64,000 nt of DNA from Litorimonas sp965205225 (GTDB taxonomy: Bacteria > Pseudomonadota > Alphaproteobacteria > Caulobacterales > Maricaulaceae): NCBI GenBank assembly GCA_965205225.1, contig CBDBFZ010000003.1, forward strand, positions 496,001-560,000, written 5' to 3'. A program made the translations under genes and the position numbers. The notes beneath the pieces were generated by a model. The model searched no databases. It was not told where the DNA came from and saw only the letters and a program-made list of their open reading frames with translations. Shown here in pieces: positions 35,201 to 42,978 of this stretch (position 1 is its first letter; every line of letters starts with the position of its first letter).

Positions 35201-36346
35201 CGATAGGCCATCCCCATCGCCATAACGAAGCACGGCAAAAGGGTCCATGTCGATGATTTTGGGACCAAGATGTTCAGGGCTAAATTTTGGAAACCACGCG
35301 ATCATGCCGCGTAAGGATGCTGGCAAACCGCCCTCAGCGGAAATTAAACCTATCAGCCGAGATGAAGTGCGTTGCGGGTAGGGATGTCCTTTGATCTTTT
35401 GCGCTAACCATCGGGCCGCCAAAAATTCAGCTATGGTTCTGTGCAGGGGCAATGATTTTGCATCACCGCCTGTATCGATGCGAAACAGATTACTCCCCAG
35501 TACGGCCCTGATTCCGTCCGCATCTTCAAAATCACCAATTTCAGAAAGTTGTAGCGCCGAAGTATCTTGTGGGCTTTGGGTTATAGCCTGATGTCCGGTG
35601 ATAAGCAGCGTGGCCGTTGCCGCCCCGGCGGCATCCAATGCTTGATCATCAGACAAATTCGCCAACATTGACTTTTTGTGTCGTTCATTCCGCTCAAGCC
35701 GCAATTGGGAGACCGCTTTTTCATAAAGCTCAGCCCGACTATCCGGGATCGCACCATCGCCACGAACAATGGCTTTAATGAAATTAAGCGTGAGGGGATT
35801 TTTATAGAGTGCGGTTAGCCCTTCTTCTTTTAATTTTCCAATTACTTTTTCGGCATTTGCCTCATCAACCTCTTGAGAGAGTGCGGTGACGGCCTCCTGC
35901 TCGGATAACGGTTCAAGATATAATATTTTTGGATCGGAGCCATAATCATCTGCGATGTCCGTCTCGGCAGTGACATTGCGCCACTCCACAGACCGACAGG
36001 ACAAAATGAAACGAGGTTTGCCGCAAGCCGATAGCTTCTTTAGCACGTTGTGCAGTGGATCGCCTTCTTGAGCCGCAGCCACCTCATCAAGACCATCAAT
36101 TACCAAACGTCGGTTGTCTTCCAATGGTGCATCCGGCCAGCGAAGGAAACTTGTTGCTCTCACAAAACAGCAGTCTTCCCGCTTACCCAGCCTTTCCATC
36201 AACCGTGTCTTGCCCAGTCCCGGCGCGCCAAGCACAGTCAGCGGCTGAGGAAAATTGTCCAGGATATCCTGTTCCAGCTCCTCATGTCGATTGCCTTCGT
36301 CATCCCTCCAGGACAATCGGCGGTTGATATATAAATTTTCAACCAT
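32288..36346 (-). CDS. Large NACHT/STAND-type NTPase with C-terminal restriction-endonuclease-like domain
   Basis: 1352 residues. The NTPase begins almost at once: Walker A LGAPGLGKTRLME (39-51), NACHT-style Walker B RLVIDGLDEV (80-89), sensor FILSCRSVEW, and LHRTIAEFLAARWL (the winged-helix end of NACHT/STAND proteins). About 800 residues of helical, solenoid-like sequence follow, with a very basic coiled stretch near 770-800. The C-terminus has a PD-(D/E)xK motif: GDVAFTFMD (Asp1249) and VPLEAKGQWHKE (Glu1262-x-Lys1264), then TQLDRLYASDYRAAAKG. STAND proteins sense phage components and trigger effectors. Here a nuclease effector would be at the C-terminus. It is flanked by two AAA_14 genes with overlapping stop/start codons. 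I do not recognise a named system. Confidence 0.78.
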   Translation of the reverse strand: MVENLYINRRLSWRDDEGNRHEELEQDILDNFPQPLTVLGAPGLGKTRLMERLGKREDCCFVRATSFLRWPDAPLEDNRRLVIDGLDEVAAAQEGDPLHNVLKKLSACGKPRFILSCRSVEWRNVTAETDIADDYGSDPKILYLEPLSEQEAVTALSQEVDEANAEKVIGKLKEEGLTALYKNPLTLNFIKAIVRGDGAIPDSRAELYEKAVSQLRLERNERHKKSMLANLSDDQALDAAGAATATLLITGHQAITQSPQDTSALQLSEIGDFEDADGIRAVLGSNLFRIDTGGDAKSLPLHRTIAEFLAARWLAQKIKGHPYPQRTSSRLIGLISAEGGLPASLRGMIAWFPKFSPEHLGPKIIDMDPFAVLRYGDGDGLSVRQASEMLRSLVSLSKFDPFFRSDYWDKFSAKGLVREELQDELQTLILNPDASPHLRSIILECLEGSSTAALLQNDLKMIALSTSHNYRERFVSAEVLINLDEKSQDWTMIAEQLVTLGDESSARLAVETMMIVGPKKFAPQLIADAIIANFRILEKSQKDDRSRMVGSYYRLQRGISDDQIIPVLNALTARVLPTRDLEKWWDPGYDEGWSEFCKLINHLIYRQLEYNLRAVRPEQLWDWMRASERYRNSHRDERRAIAHIFAAKDQLRQSIQKLALFEPGTEENFFLREDNLVRLSSGLSLQDKDVKYHLRELVSRKYLAERDHWIALVGRLRCEDGFIPKDVQTIARPYIDGDEKLLEFLTKKPKKCPLSDREKKVRRNTRERKKRKEKNIEKLRENFSKNIAAMKSGELRWIINPAKAYLGMYRDLEEADPESRVCEWLGEDLRDAALAGFEAVLGRDDLPTSKQVVESFTNSEVWNFIYPMLAGTGNRMHQNRRLSDLSEDLLFALAIGAEQLHIEQRQGFEGLREWLVQELKKRPGQFEKYLRQRFEPFFETKSKHVTGLYEFTRSDKERPFASQLCAEWLTRYDELPLEIERELAGCILHTGSEKRADIWLRLKGIANCKLEAITTDEDRRMFWLSILYMLDFEHAIAELPNINPENRDLLWFLTHNFYQRHGDEAPASASIKQLRWIISTFRSEWPHTDRPNGITSGDDNPWDATQLLEWAIFRIAADPSDQATSALHQLRDMPPDGYTTAIRAAIAQQHRVRLEDRFRNPQIADLKAVLEDGPPNSAADVQAIVLEELDRLQKRLSGDRLNIVNNFYEGAKPKTENECRDQMLISLGELPFGIQAAPEPVMPQGKRGDVAFTFMDIGVPLEAKGQWHKEVWTAAGTQLDRLYASDYRAAAKGIYVVFWFGSNVSAGKKLRKPPSGITSPASAKQMQTSLGASIPQHRQGDIKVIVLDLTRS

Positions 36347-37554
36347 CAGACTTTCACCGTTTTGCCGATTTCATCCATCAGCTCCAATAACGGCATGGCC
36401 TCGACGCCTCCACGCATGGGGTAGGCTTCCTGCCCCCGGTGCACTAATAGTCTGCGCTCAGCACCCAGATCATCGGCGGCAATATGAAATCCACGTTCCA
36501 GTTTCGGGGCGCTTCCAAGCTTTATTTCAATCGCCCATATTTTACCGGGAGCAAACTCCAGGACCAAATCGATTTCAGCCCCTGCCCCGGTTCGATAGAA
36601 AAACGGGCGGGCCTTGTTATCAGTTGCATCAATAAGGGCTTCAATGACAAAAGCTTCCCAGCTTTTGCCCGAAACGGCATGGCCACGAAGATCATCAATC
36701 GATTGCAGATTGAGCAGCGCATGCAACAACCCACTGTCGCGAACAAAGGGTCGCGGTGATTTGACGAGCCGCTTGCCTGTGTTGACCGACCAGGGCTGCA
36801 ATCGACGAACCAGCAGCAGTTTTTCCAATATGTCGAGATAATGGGCAACCGTATGACCGCTTACCCCCATTGATCGAGCGTAACGCTGAGCATTGAAGAG
36901 TTCGCCTTGATCATTAGCGAGCATTCGCCAAAAAAGCCACAGCTGTTCAGCCGCTATTCGCAGACCAAATTGCGGGACATCCCGCTCAAGATATGTTTGG
37001 ATAAAATCATGCCGCCATTGCAGACTGACCGCGTCATCATCGCGTAAGTAGCTCTCGGGGAAACCACCCCTTAACCAGAGTGCGTCGGTGATGGCTGTAA
37101 TATTGTCGTCCTCATGTTTAACGACTTCGCGAAGATTCAATGGGGCCAGTTCAATAAAACTGATCCGACCGGCCAAGCTTTCCGATGATTGCCGCAGAAG
37201 TTCCATGGACGCTGAACCAAGGATCAGAAACTTGCCGCCCTTCCCGTCCATTCGCCGTCGCCTGTCGATCTGTCCGCGTAGTATTTGAAATATTTCCGGT
37301 GCCCGCTGGATTTCATCTAAAATAATCAGTTTTTCTGCATATGCCGAAAAATAGGCTTCGGGATCATCCAACCGACGGCGGTCTGAGGGACTTTCCAAAT
37401 CAAGGTATCGCGCTGCGTCGCCTGCCTGCGATGATATCTCCCGTGCGAGCGTGGTTTTACCGGCCTGACGCGGACCGAGTAGCGCCACGCTGTCAAATTG
37501 ATTCAAGCGGCGCTGGACCGTATTTAGAGCTTCACGGCGTATCATATCGCGCAA
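36346..37554 (-). CDS. AAA_14/DUF4143 ATPase (first gene of NACHT operon)
   Basis: A 402-residue canonical AAA_14-DUF4143 protein: Walker A LLGPRQAGKTTLA (25-37), Walker B KLIILDEIQRAPEIF (75-89), LRGGFPESYL (the DUF4143-type link), a helical winged segment (QRYARSMGVSGHTVAHYLD), and a C-terminal nuclease-like motif EIDLVLEF (Asp329) with AIEIKLGS (Glu343-x-Lys345). Its stop shares a base with the NACHT start (TGATG at 36348-36344). Upstream (37555-37662) must hold the operon promoter, just beside an IS5-type element. It is paralogous to the third gene, so the operon is a NACHT protein between two related ATPases. Confidence 0.8.
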   Translation of the reverse strand: MRDMIRREALNTVQRRLNQFDSVALLGPRQAGKTTLAREISSQAGDAARYLDLESPSDRRRLDDPEAYFSAYAEKLIILDEIQRAPEIFQILRGQIDRRRRMDGKGGKFLILGSASMELLRQSSESLAGRISFIELAPLNLREVVKHEDDNITAITDALWLRGGFPESYLRDDDAVSLQWRHDFIQTYLERDVPQFGLRIAAEQLWLFWRMLANDQGELFNAQRYARSMGVSGHTVAHYLDILEKLLLVRRLQPWSVNTGKRLVKSPRPFVRDSGLLHALLNLQSIDDLRGHAVSGKSWEAFVIEALIDATDNKARPFFYRTGAGAEIDLVLEFAPGKIWAIEIKLGSAPKLERGFHIAADDLGAERRLLVHRGQEAYPMRGGVEAMPLLELMDEIGKTVKV

Positions 37555-37662
37555 TATTGCACTCTAACTTCTATTTTACAAGATTAATCGTGCAAAGTTG
37601 GAGGCCTCTAAGAACCATATATTTTGTTGTGTGATCTGATTTACTGGTTGTGGGAGGATTTT

Positions 37663-38742
37663 ATGATGCACGCGCCTGGATTGTTTGACTTGTCGGATCA
37701 TCTTGCTCGCTTATCGGCGACAGGTGATCCGCTTGAAGCGCTGGAGCGTCATGTGGACTTTGAGGTTTTCCGAACTGTTCTGATGGAAGCCCTCGGTTAT
37801 GGGGTTCGCGCCAAGGGCGGTCGGCCACCCTATGATCCGGTCACGATGTTCAAGGTGCTTGTTCTGGCGTCGATGCACAATCTGAGTGATGAAGGGATGG
37901 AATTTCTGATCCGGGATCGTTTAAGTTGGCTGCGGTTTCTGGGGTTTGAGATCGGTGAACCGACCCCGGACCAAAAGACGATTTGGCTGTTGCGTGAAAA
38001 GCTGACCCAGGAAAAGCTGACCCAGTCTGGTGCTTTCAAATCTCTGTTTGCCGCTTTTGAAGAGCAACTCTGCAAGCGCGGCTACAAACCCACGGGAGGT
38101 CAGATCGTGGATGCCACTTTGGTGTCAGCGTCGCGCCAACGAATGAGGAAAGAAGAGAAAGAGCGGGCCAGGGCGGGTGAAAGCGCGTCCGCTATCTGGC
38201 CTGATGATCCTGCCAGGGCCGCACAGAAAGACACCGACGCACGAGCGGTGGTCAGCTATTCCAGGGCGCGAAAGACCGCAGAAGGGGAACAGGACGCAGG
38301 CCTTGTCGACATTTCCATCCCTCACTTTGGGTACAAGAACCATATCAGTATTGACCGGAAATGGCGCTTTGTTCGGGGAGAGACCTGTACCCATGCGGCC
38401 CGCTATGATGGGCACGAACTGGCATCGGTTCTGGATGCCACCAACAGCTCAAAGTCTGTTTGGGCGGATACAGCTTATCGCTCAGCCAGAAACGAAGCCT
38501 GACTGAAAGCGCAGGGCTATCGTTCAAACATCCATCGAAAGAAGCCCCGCGGTAAACCGATGGCAAAGCACATTCGGCGCGGCAATGCGACCCGCTCCTC
38601 CATCCGTGCCTGTGTTGAACATGTGTTCGGATATGAGAAAGGGCCGATGGCGATCACGATCCGCTCAATCGGCCAGGCGCTCAATCGGTTGATAGGTAAA
38701 CCCAAGCGACTGGGCATGTCGTCCCATTTCGCGAAAAACTGA
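37663..38742 (+). mobile_element. IS5-family transposase gene, nonsense-mutated and 3'-truncated
   Basis: ATG 37663 follows a strong GGGAGGA. The protein is an IS5/IS1182-like DDE transposase (HVDFEVFRTVLMEALGYG, PTPDQKTIWLLREKLTQ, GGQIVDATLVSAS, PHFGYKNHISID, VWADTAYRS). An in-frame TGA at 38500-38502 interrupts it; the same frame then continues with KAQGYRSNIHRKKPRGKP, SIRACVEHVFGYEKGPM and AITIRSIGQA. After about 38685 the sequence is no longer transposase but the complement of an integrase gene, so the C-terminus and right end of the IS are deleted. A 15-base tandem duplication (EKLTQ twice) lies near 37995-38025. The element is immobile. Confidence 0.85.
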
Positions 38743-38976
38743 GTCTCTTGCTGGCGAGCCGAAGCGTCCCGGCGCTATCTCATTCCAGCGTTGATCATCG
38801 GCGCTGGTGCGTACATCGCGGCGCTGTCTGGCAAGCTTTCTGCTGTCCGTTTCCAGCGAACGATAGGTAAGGGTTCGCTCGTCAACATGACGCACCGCCT
38901 TGGGGACTCGTCTGACATAATGCCAGATATCACCACGAAGTCTGAGGTATTGGTCGGGTCTTTGGATCGCTTTCAT
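38665..38976 (-). pseudogene. Tyrosine integrase, N-terminal remnant
   Basis: ATG 38976 has AGGAG nine bases upstream. It begins MKAIQRPDQYLRLRGDIWHY, then VRRVPKAVRHVDERTLTYRS, then LARQRRD and HAQSLGFTYQPIERLA, the N-terminal region typical of alphaproteobacterial phage/island integrases. It ends where the IS5 transposase also ends (about 38670-38690), so the core-binding and catalytic domains are gone. It starts 136 bases from the 3' end of tRNA-Leu and reads away from it, the standard place for an island integrase. Confidence 0.75.
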
Positions 38977-39109
38977 CGCTGCCATCTCCTGTGCGTCCCA
39001 TTGTAGGGCACGAAGTGAGGCAGATCGCGCAGTAAGCCGAAGGAAACTACAGGATTGATGAGGTTTCCTGCAATCTTTCAGAGGGTTACGCCATCTGCAA
39101 GGTCAGGAA

Positions 39110-39125
39110 AATGGTGCCCAGAAGA
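39110..39125. repeat. Proximal attachment-site repeat at the tRNA-Leu 3' end
   Basis: AATGGTGCCCAGAAGA, identical to 25598-25613; bases 39112-39125 are the end of the tRNA gene including its encoded CCA. It represents the tRNA-restoring attachment site next to the integrase. Confidence 0.75.
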
Positions 39126-39198
39126 GGACTCGAACCTCCACGTCCATTCGGACACCAGCACCTGAAGCTGGCGCGTCTACCAATTCCGCCATCTGGGC
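39112..39198 (-). tRNA. tRNA-Leu (anticodon CAG)
   Basis: On the minus strand the gene begins GCCCAGATGGCGGAATTGG and ends with TCTGGGC plus an encoded CCA. The 7-bp acceptor stem (GCCCAGA/TCTGGGC) is perfect. The anticodon arm is CCAGC-TTCAGGT-GCTGG with anticodon CAG. A long variable arm (GTCCGAATGGAC) marks it as class II, and the T arm is GAGG-TTCGAGT-CCTC. It decodes CUG. Its 3' end is the integration site of the adjacent element and remains intact. Confidence 0.97.
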
Positions 39199-39745
39199 AC
39201 GTTATAGGCAAGGCGCGCGATTTAGGGAGATGAGCTCGCCGCGTCAATCTCTTTGTGCGCGAACCGTAGCGATAGGGGCGAGTCATGACAGGCTTTCAAT
39301 CCTCGGTCCCGCCATAAAGACGATTGGTGTTCTGGGCGGGATGAGTACGGCGTCGACCCTGCAATAGCTTCCATGCCGGCTCACGGCGGAGCGGTTGGGA
39401 GGGCTGCACGCCCTATGCCGGCGCACACCCGGCGCGGCTTATATCGATAATATCGCAGTGACAGGTGGGTTGGCGGGCCCATTGAACAAAGCAGGCAGGA
39501 GAATGAAGCAGGCGGGGAACGAAGCAGGTTGGGTCGCAACGGTCAGCGGTAAAGCAGGTTTGGCTGTCCCGATCTCACCAACAAGCTCCCTGGTTCTGGA
39601 ATCCGGCATTCGCTGGACTGGTGAACAGGACCGTATGGCTGTCGCTTCGGCAGCAGGCCTCTCGGAGGATAGCTCTGGGCTGTCCGTGCTGATCACTCTG
39701 CGGGTCGCTTCCGCTTCCAGATCCTTATATGCTCAGTGCCTTACT
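39199..39745. other. Gap right of tRNA-Leu; possible outer-membrane barrel scrap
   Basis: No intact gene is seen in these 547 bases. A plus-strand frame running from about 39400 to 39726 reads GWVATVSGKAGLAVPISPTS, SSLVLESGIRWTGEQDRM and GLSVLITLRVA. This alternating pattern resembles the last strands of an outer-membrane beta barrel, but it lacks a signal sequence and does not end in the usual terminal Phe. It may be a decayed gene end; the evidence is weak. Confidence 0.25.
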
Positions 39746-40462
39746 TCAGGCGCTGAGCACATTATCTGCCCAGCCCGGTACGATCGTTCCGGCCGGGCCA
39801 TACCGCGCCGCGTCGAAATAGGTCGACCCCTGCGATGGCTCCATATTCAATTCGAGCGTTGGCGTTCGCATTGACCGCATCATTTGCACAAACCCGGCAG
39901 CTGGGTAGACGGCACCTGATGTCCCGATGGATATGAATTGATCGGCCCGCACGAGCGCGGCCTCGATCCGGTCCATATGATAGGGTATTTCGCCAAACCA
40001 GACAATGTCCGGGCGCGGACTTCCTACGCCCCCGCAAGACGGGCAAACGGTTTCGCAGCTCAGCTCCCCATCGCACCTCCATTGCGATCCGCATATGGAA
40101 CAGAGCGCGCGCCGCAGCTCCCCATGCATGTGAATGACGTCTTTCGCCCCGCCTCGCTCATGCAGATCATCGACATTCTGTGTAACGATGATGAGTTCAC
40201 CGCCGCGTTCACGCAGACGGGTTTGCAGCTTGGCCAGCGCCACATGTGCAGGATTAGGCTGGGCATCCATCAGCGCAGTACGTCTCAGATTATAGAAGCG
40301 ATGAACGAGCACAGGATCGCGTGAGAAGGCTTCGAGTGTGGCCACATCCTCAACGCGGTGCGTCTCCCACAACCCATTATTATCGCGAAATGTCTTAATT
40401 CCGGACTCGGCGCTGATGCCAGCGCCTGTGAGGATAAAAATAACTGGCGCTGTATCAATCAT
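39746..40462 (-). CDS. Sir2-family NAD-dependent protein deacylase (CobB-like)
   Basis: A 238-residue sirtuin. NAD site LTGAGISAESGIKTFR, catalytic TQNVDDLHERGG and His113 in HMHGEL, then a zinc site Cys121/124 and Cys140/143, then GTSGAVYPAAGF. The Y-x-x-R pair (Tyr57, Arg60 in FYNLRR) is the class III feature associated with removal of succinyl or malonyl groups as well as acetyl. It works in the cytoplasm on acylated lysines. It is a single gene and the first intact core gene to the right of the island. Confidence 0.93.
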   Translation of the reverse strand: MIDTAPVIFILTGAGISAESGIKTFRDNNGLWETHRVEDVATLEAFSRDPVLVHRFYNLRRTALMDAQPNPAHVALAKLQTRLRERGGELIIVTQNVDDLHERGGAKDVIHMHGELRRALCSICGSQWRCDGELSCETVCPSCGGVGSPRPDIVWFGEIPYHMDRIEAALVRADQFISIGTSGAVYPAAGFVQMMRSMRTPTLELNMEPSQGSTYFDAARYGPAGTIVPGWADNVLSA

Positions 40463-40643
40463 GATCGGATTTTAACACTCGTCTGGTTTTAATGCGACGG
40501 AGTTACCCGTCCCGAATCTGACGGAGTCACTTGAAACCACAAATCAAACATGGTTACAGCGACCTGAAGTTGATGGTGATACCTTATGTGGTTGCATTCA
40601 TTGATTAGGCTGTCAGCTATGGATTGGTTTCTGGAAGGACATC

Positions 40644-40928
40644 ATGGCCAAGACACTGAAATCCAGATGTGCAGCTTGTGCGGGCGGCGTTCTGGCAAGT
40701 CTCATTGCGATAGGTGCCTCACCTGTTTGGGCAAAGCCTCTGCATATCGAATCGGAAAATGTTGTTTTCTATGCCAAGAGCGGTTATGAGCTTTACGCCT
40801 GCAATTACTATCAGAAGTCGATGGAAAGTGTCAGAGACTTCAAAAATCGTCAGCTCGGAAATTTCCGGGCGCGCCTGAACTGGTTCAAGACCAATTATGG
40901 TGAGAATTGCCAGTTTGAGGAGGGCTGA
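40644..40928 (+). CDS. Small secreted protein of unknown function
   Basis: 94 residues; ATG 40644 is preceded by GAAGGA. It has a Sec signal peptide (VLASLIAIGASPVWA) with probable cleavage before KPLHIES. The mature part is aromatic-rich with two cysteines (YELYACNYYQ and ENCQFEEG) that could form a disulfide in the periplasm. I do not recognise a family. A stem-loop follows at 40987-41019. Confidence 0.55.
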   Translation: MAKTLKSRCAACAGGVLASLIAIGASPVWAKPLHIESENVVFYAKSGYELYACNYYQKSMESVRDFKNRQLGNFRARLNWFKTNYGENCQFEEG

Positions 40929-40986
40929 CCAAGACCCGAGGTGCCGCGCCGTTTTCGTTGCGAAGGACGGCTTCATTCATGCACAT

Positions 40987-41019
40987 AAGAGCGCGTTTCG
41001 GCTATCGGTGCGCGCTCTT
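40987..41019 (+). terminator. Stem-loop after the small secreted gene
   Basis: AAGAGCGCG and CGCGCTCTT form a perfect 9-bp stem around a 15-base loop, between the small secreted gene and the next start at 41040. There is no T tract, so it may be a weak terminator or an mRNA 3' stabiliser. Confidence 0.4.
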
Positions 41020-41039
41020 CTACATTTGGCAGGCATAGA

Positions 41040-42014
41040 ATGCATAATGATCTAGTCACGGTGTTTGGTGGTTCCGGTTTTGTCGGTCGGCAGCTTATCC
41101 GCGCGCTTGTGCGTGATGGTTGGCGCGTCCGCGTCCCAATGCGCCGACCGCATCTGGGCCAGGATCTGCGTGTTTTCGGCATGGTTGGCCAAGTCCAGCT
41201 GGTGCAGGCTAATTTGCGCTTCCCGGCCTCAGTCGAGGCTGCGCTGGACGGCGCGGATGCCTGCGTCAATTTGGTCGCGCTGCTGCATGAATCCGGGCGT
41301 CAGACATTCGACGCTCTGCACGTCAATGGCGCTGAGACAATCGCCAAGGCATGCGCATCGCGCGGTATCACCAATCTGGCGCATATTTCTGCGATTGGTG
41401 CGGATATTGATTCAAAGTCCGATTATTCGCGAACCAAAGCCGAGGGCGAGACGCGCGTCCGGGCGCATATACAGACTGCGGCGATATTGCGACCCTCAAT
41501 TATTTTCGGGGAAGGCGACGGGTTCTTCACGCGCTTTGCCTCTCTGGCTTTGAAATCGCCGATCCTGCCATTGATAGGGGGCGGCGAAACCCGTTTTCAG
41601 CCCGTCTTTGTCGGCGATGTCGCTGCCGCGGTTGCCGCCGTTATTCGGCGCGGCACGACTGGTGAGACCTATGAGTTGGCCGGGCCACAGACTTACAGTT
41701 TTGCAGAGCTGATGCGCTTTGTCCTCGATACGATTGATCGCCGCCGTTTCTTGATTCCCGTGCCTTGGCTGGCAGCTGGCCCGATGGGATTTGCTGGTGA
41801 AATCAGTGGCGCGCTGCCTTTTGTCGAGCCGTTTCTGACGCGCAATCAGGTCGAAGATCTCAAAATCGACAATGTTGCTTCAGGTGACCATCCGGGTTTC
41901 GAAGCGCTTGATATAACGCCCGATACTATTGAAGCGATTGTCCCTGACTATCTTGAACGCTTTCGCAAATATGGTCAGTTTCATGAGATGCGTTCACCCA
42001 AAGCTTATCGTTAA
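41040..42014 (+). CDS. Complex I NDUFA9-like NAD(P)-binding protein
   Basis: A 324-residue atypical short-chain dehydrogenase. The N-terminal VTVFGGSGFVGRQLIRAL is the dinucleotide-binding loop; LHESGRQTFDALHVNGAETI, ISAIGAD, SDYSRTKAEGE (Tyr-x3-Lys) and ILRPSIIFGEGDGFF follow. This is the bacterial NDUFA9 family, related to an accessory subunit of mitochondrial complex I and found in alphaproteobacteria, where it is associated with respiratory complex I or quinone metabolism. No nuo genes are nearby, so the assignment rests on the protein itself. Confidence 0.85.
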   Translation: MHNDLVTVFGGSGFVGRQLIRALVRDGWRVRVPMRRPHLGQDLRVFGMVGQVQLVQANLRFPASVEAALDGADACVNLVALLHESGRQTFDALHVNGAETIAKACASRGITNLAHISAIGADIDSKSDYSRTKAEGETRVRAHIQTAAILRPSIIFGEGDGFFTRFASLALKSPILPLIGGGETRFQPVFVGDVAAAVAAVIRRGTTGETYELAGPQTYSFAELMRFVLDTIDRRRFLIPVPWLAAGPMGFAGEISGALPFVEPFLTRNQVEDLKIDNVASGDHPGFEALDITPDTIEAIVPDYLERFRKYGQFHEMRSPKAYR

Positions 42015-42032
42015 CCCTAGAAGGAGTTTTCC

Positions 42033-42965
42033 ATGACCCTGCGCACCCTCATTCTCGCAGCTTCCGTCACGACCCTTGCGGCCTGTTCCCAACCTGCATC
42101 CGATACGGCAGTTGAAACCACAGATGCGGCCATGACCGACGCGCCCGTCATAGCCGCGCCAGAGGCGGCGGTAGAACCTGTCATGAGTTTCGACGCAGCC
42201 ACACTTCAGGCTGCTCTCGACGCGCAGGATGAGACCGCTAAGGCGCGCTATGATGCTCGTAATCCAATGGAAACGCTGCAGTTCTTCGGTATCGCGCCCG
42301 GCATGGCGGTTGGTGAGGCGTTGCCGGGCGGTGGCTGGTACTCCAAAATCCTTTTACCTTATCTGGGCGATGAGGGCCGATTGGTCGGGGTGGATTATTC
42401 AATCCCGATGTGGGGTGAATTTGATTTCGCGTCGCCCGAGTTCCTCGAATCGAAAAAAACCTGGCCGGAGATGTGGATTGCTGACGCCCGCGGCTGGACA
42501 GATACGCAGGTTGACATTGGCGCCTACACATTCAGAACACTCCCCCAGGACAGGTCGCTGGACGCCTTCCTGTTCATCCGGGCCTTGCATAATATGTCCC
42601 GCTTCGATGCGGCGGGGAATTATATGGGCGACGCCATCGCTCAGGTGCATGGTAGCCTGAAATCGGGCGGGGTTGTTGGTGTGGTTCAGCATGCCGCGGC
42701 TGATGATGCCGATGTGGCCCGGGCCGACGGGAGCGCGGGCTATCTTCGCAAGCCTGACGTGATTGCTGCGTTCGAAGCGGCTGGATTTGAACTTGTGGGC
42801 GAAAGCGATGTGAACGCCAACCCGCTCGACAATCCGACTGTGGACGATATTGTCTGGCGCCTGCCGCCGCGTCTCGCCACCTCCGCTGACAATGCGGAAC
42901 TCCGCGCCGAAATGGAAGCGATTGGTGAGTCCAACAGGATGACGCTACTGTTCCAGAAGCCGTAA
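42033..42965 (+). CDS. Periplasmic lipoprotein with SAM-methyltransferase-like domain
   Basis: 310 residues; ATG 42033 follows GAAGGAG. The signal peptide ends in a lipobox LAAC at about residues 14-17, then a low-complexity Thr/Ala/Glu linker. From residue 70 the sequence matches a class of predicted methyltransferases (NPMETLQFFGIAPGMAVGEA, GGGWYSKILLPYLG, GRLVGVDYS, ALHNMSRF, GGVVGVVQHAA). Export with a SAM-type fold is odd because SAM is cytoplasmic; the fold may have been repurposed. Neighbours give no further hint. Confidence 0.75.
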   Translation: MTLRTLILAASVTTLAACSQPASDTAVETTDAAMTDAPVIAAPEAAVEPVMSFDAATLQAALDAQDETAKARYDARNPMETLQFFGIAPGMAVGEALPGGGWYSKILLPYLGDEGRLVGVDYSIPMWGEFDFASPEFLESKKTWPEMWIADARGWTDTQVDIGAYTFRTLPQDRSLDAFLFIRALHNMSRFDAAGNYMGDAIAQVHGSLKSGGVVGVVQHAAADDADVARADGSAGYLRKPDVIAAFEAAGFELVGESDVNANPLDNPTVDDIVWRLPPRLATSADNAELRAEMEAIGESNRMTLLFQKP

Positions 42966-42978
42966 GCGAGCCAAATCC

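Noticed and set aside
30969..37554. Labelling the NACHT operon as a known Avs system
   Set aside because: Avs proteins carry N-terminal effectors and are not known to be flanked by two AAA_14/DUF4143 ATPases, so the name would be misleading.
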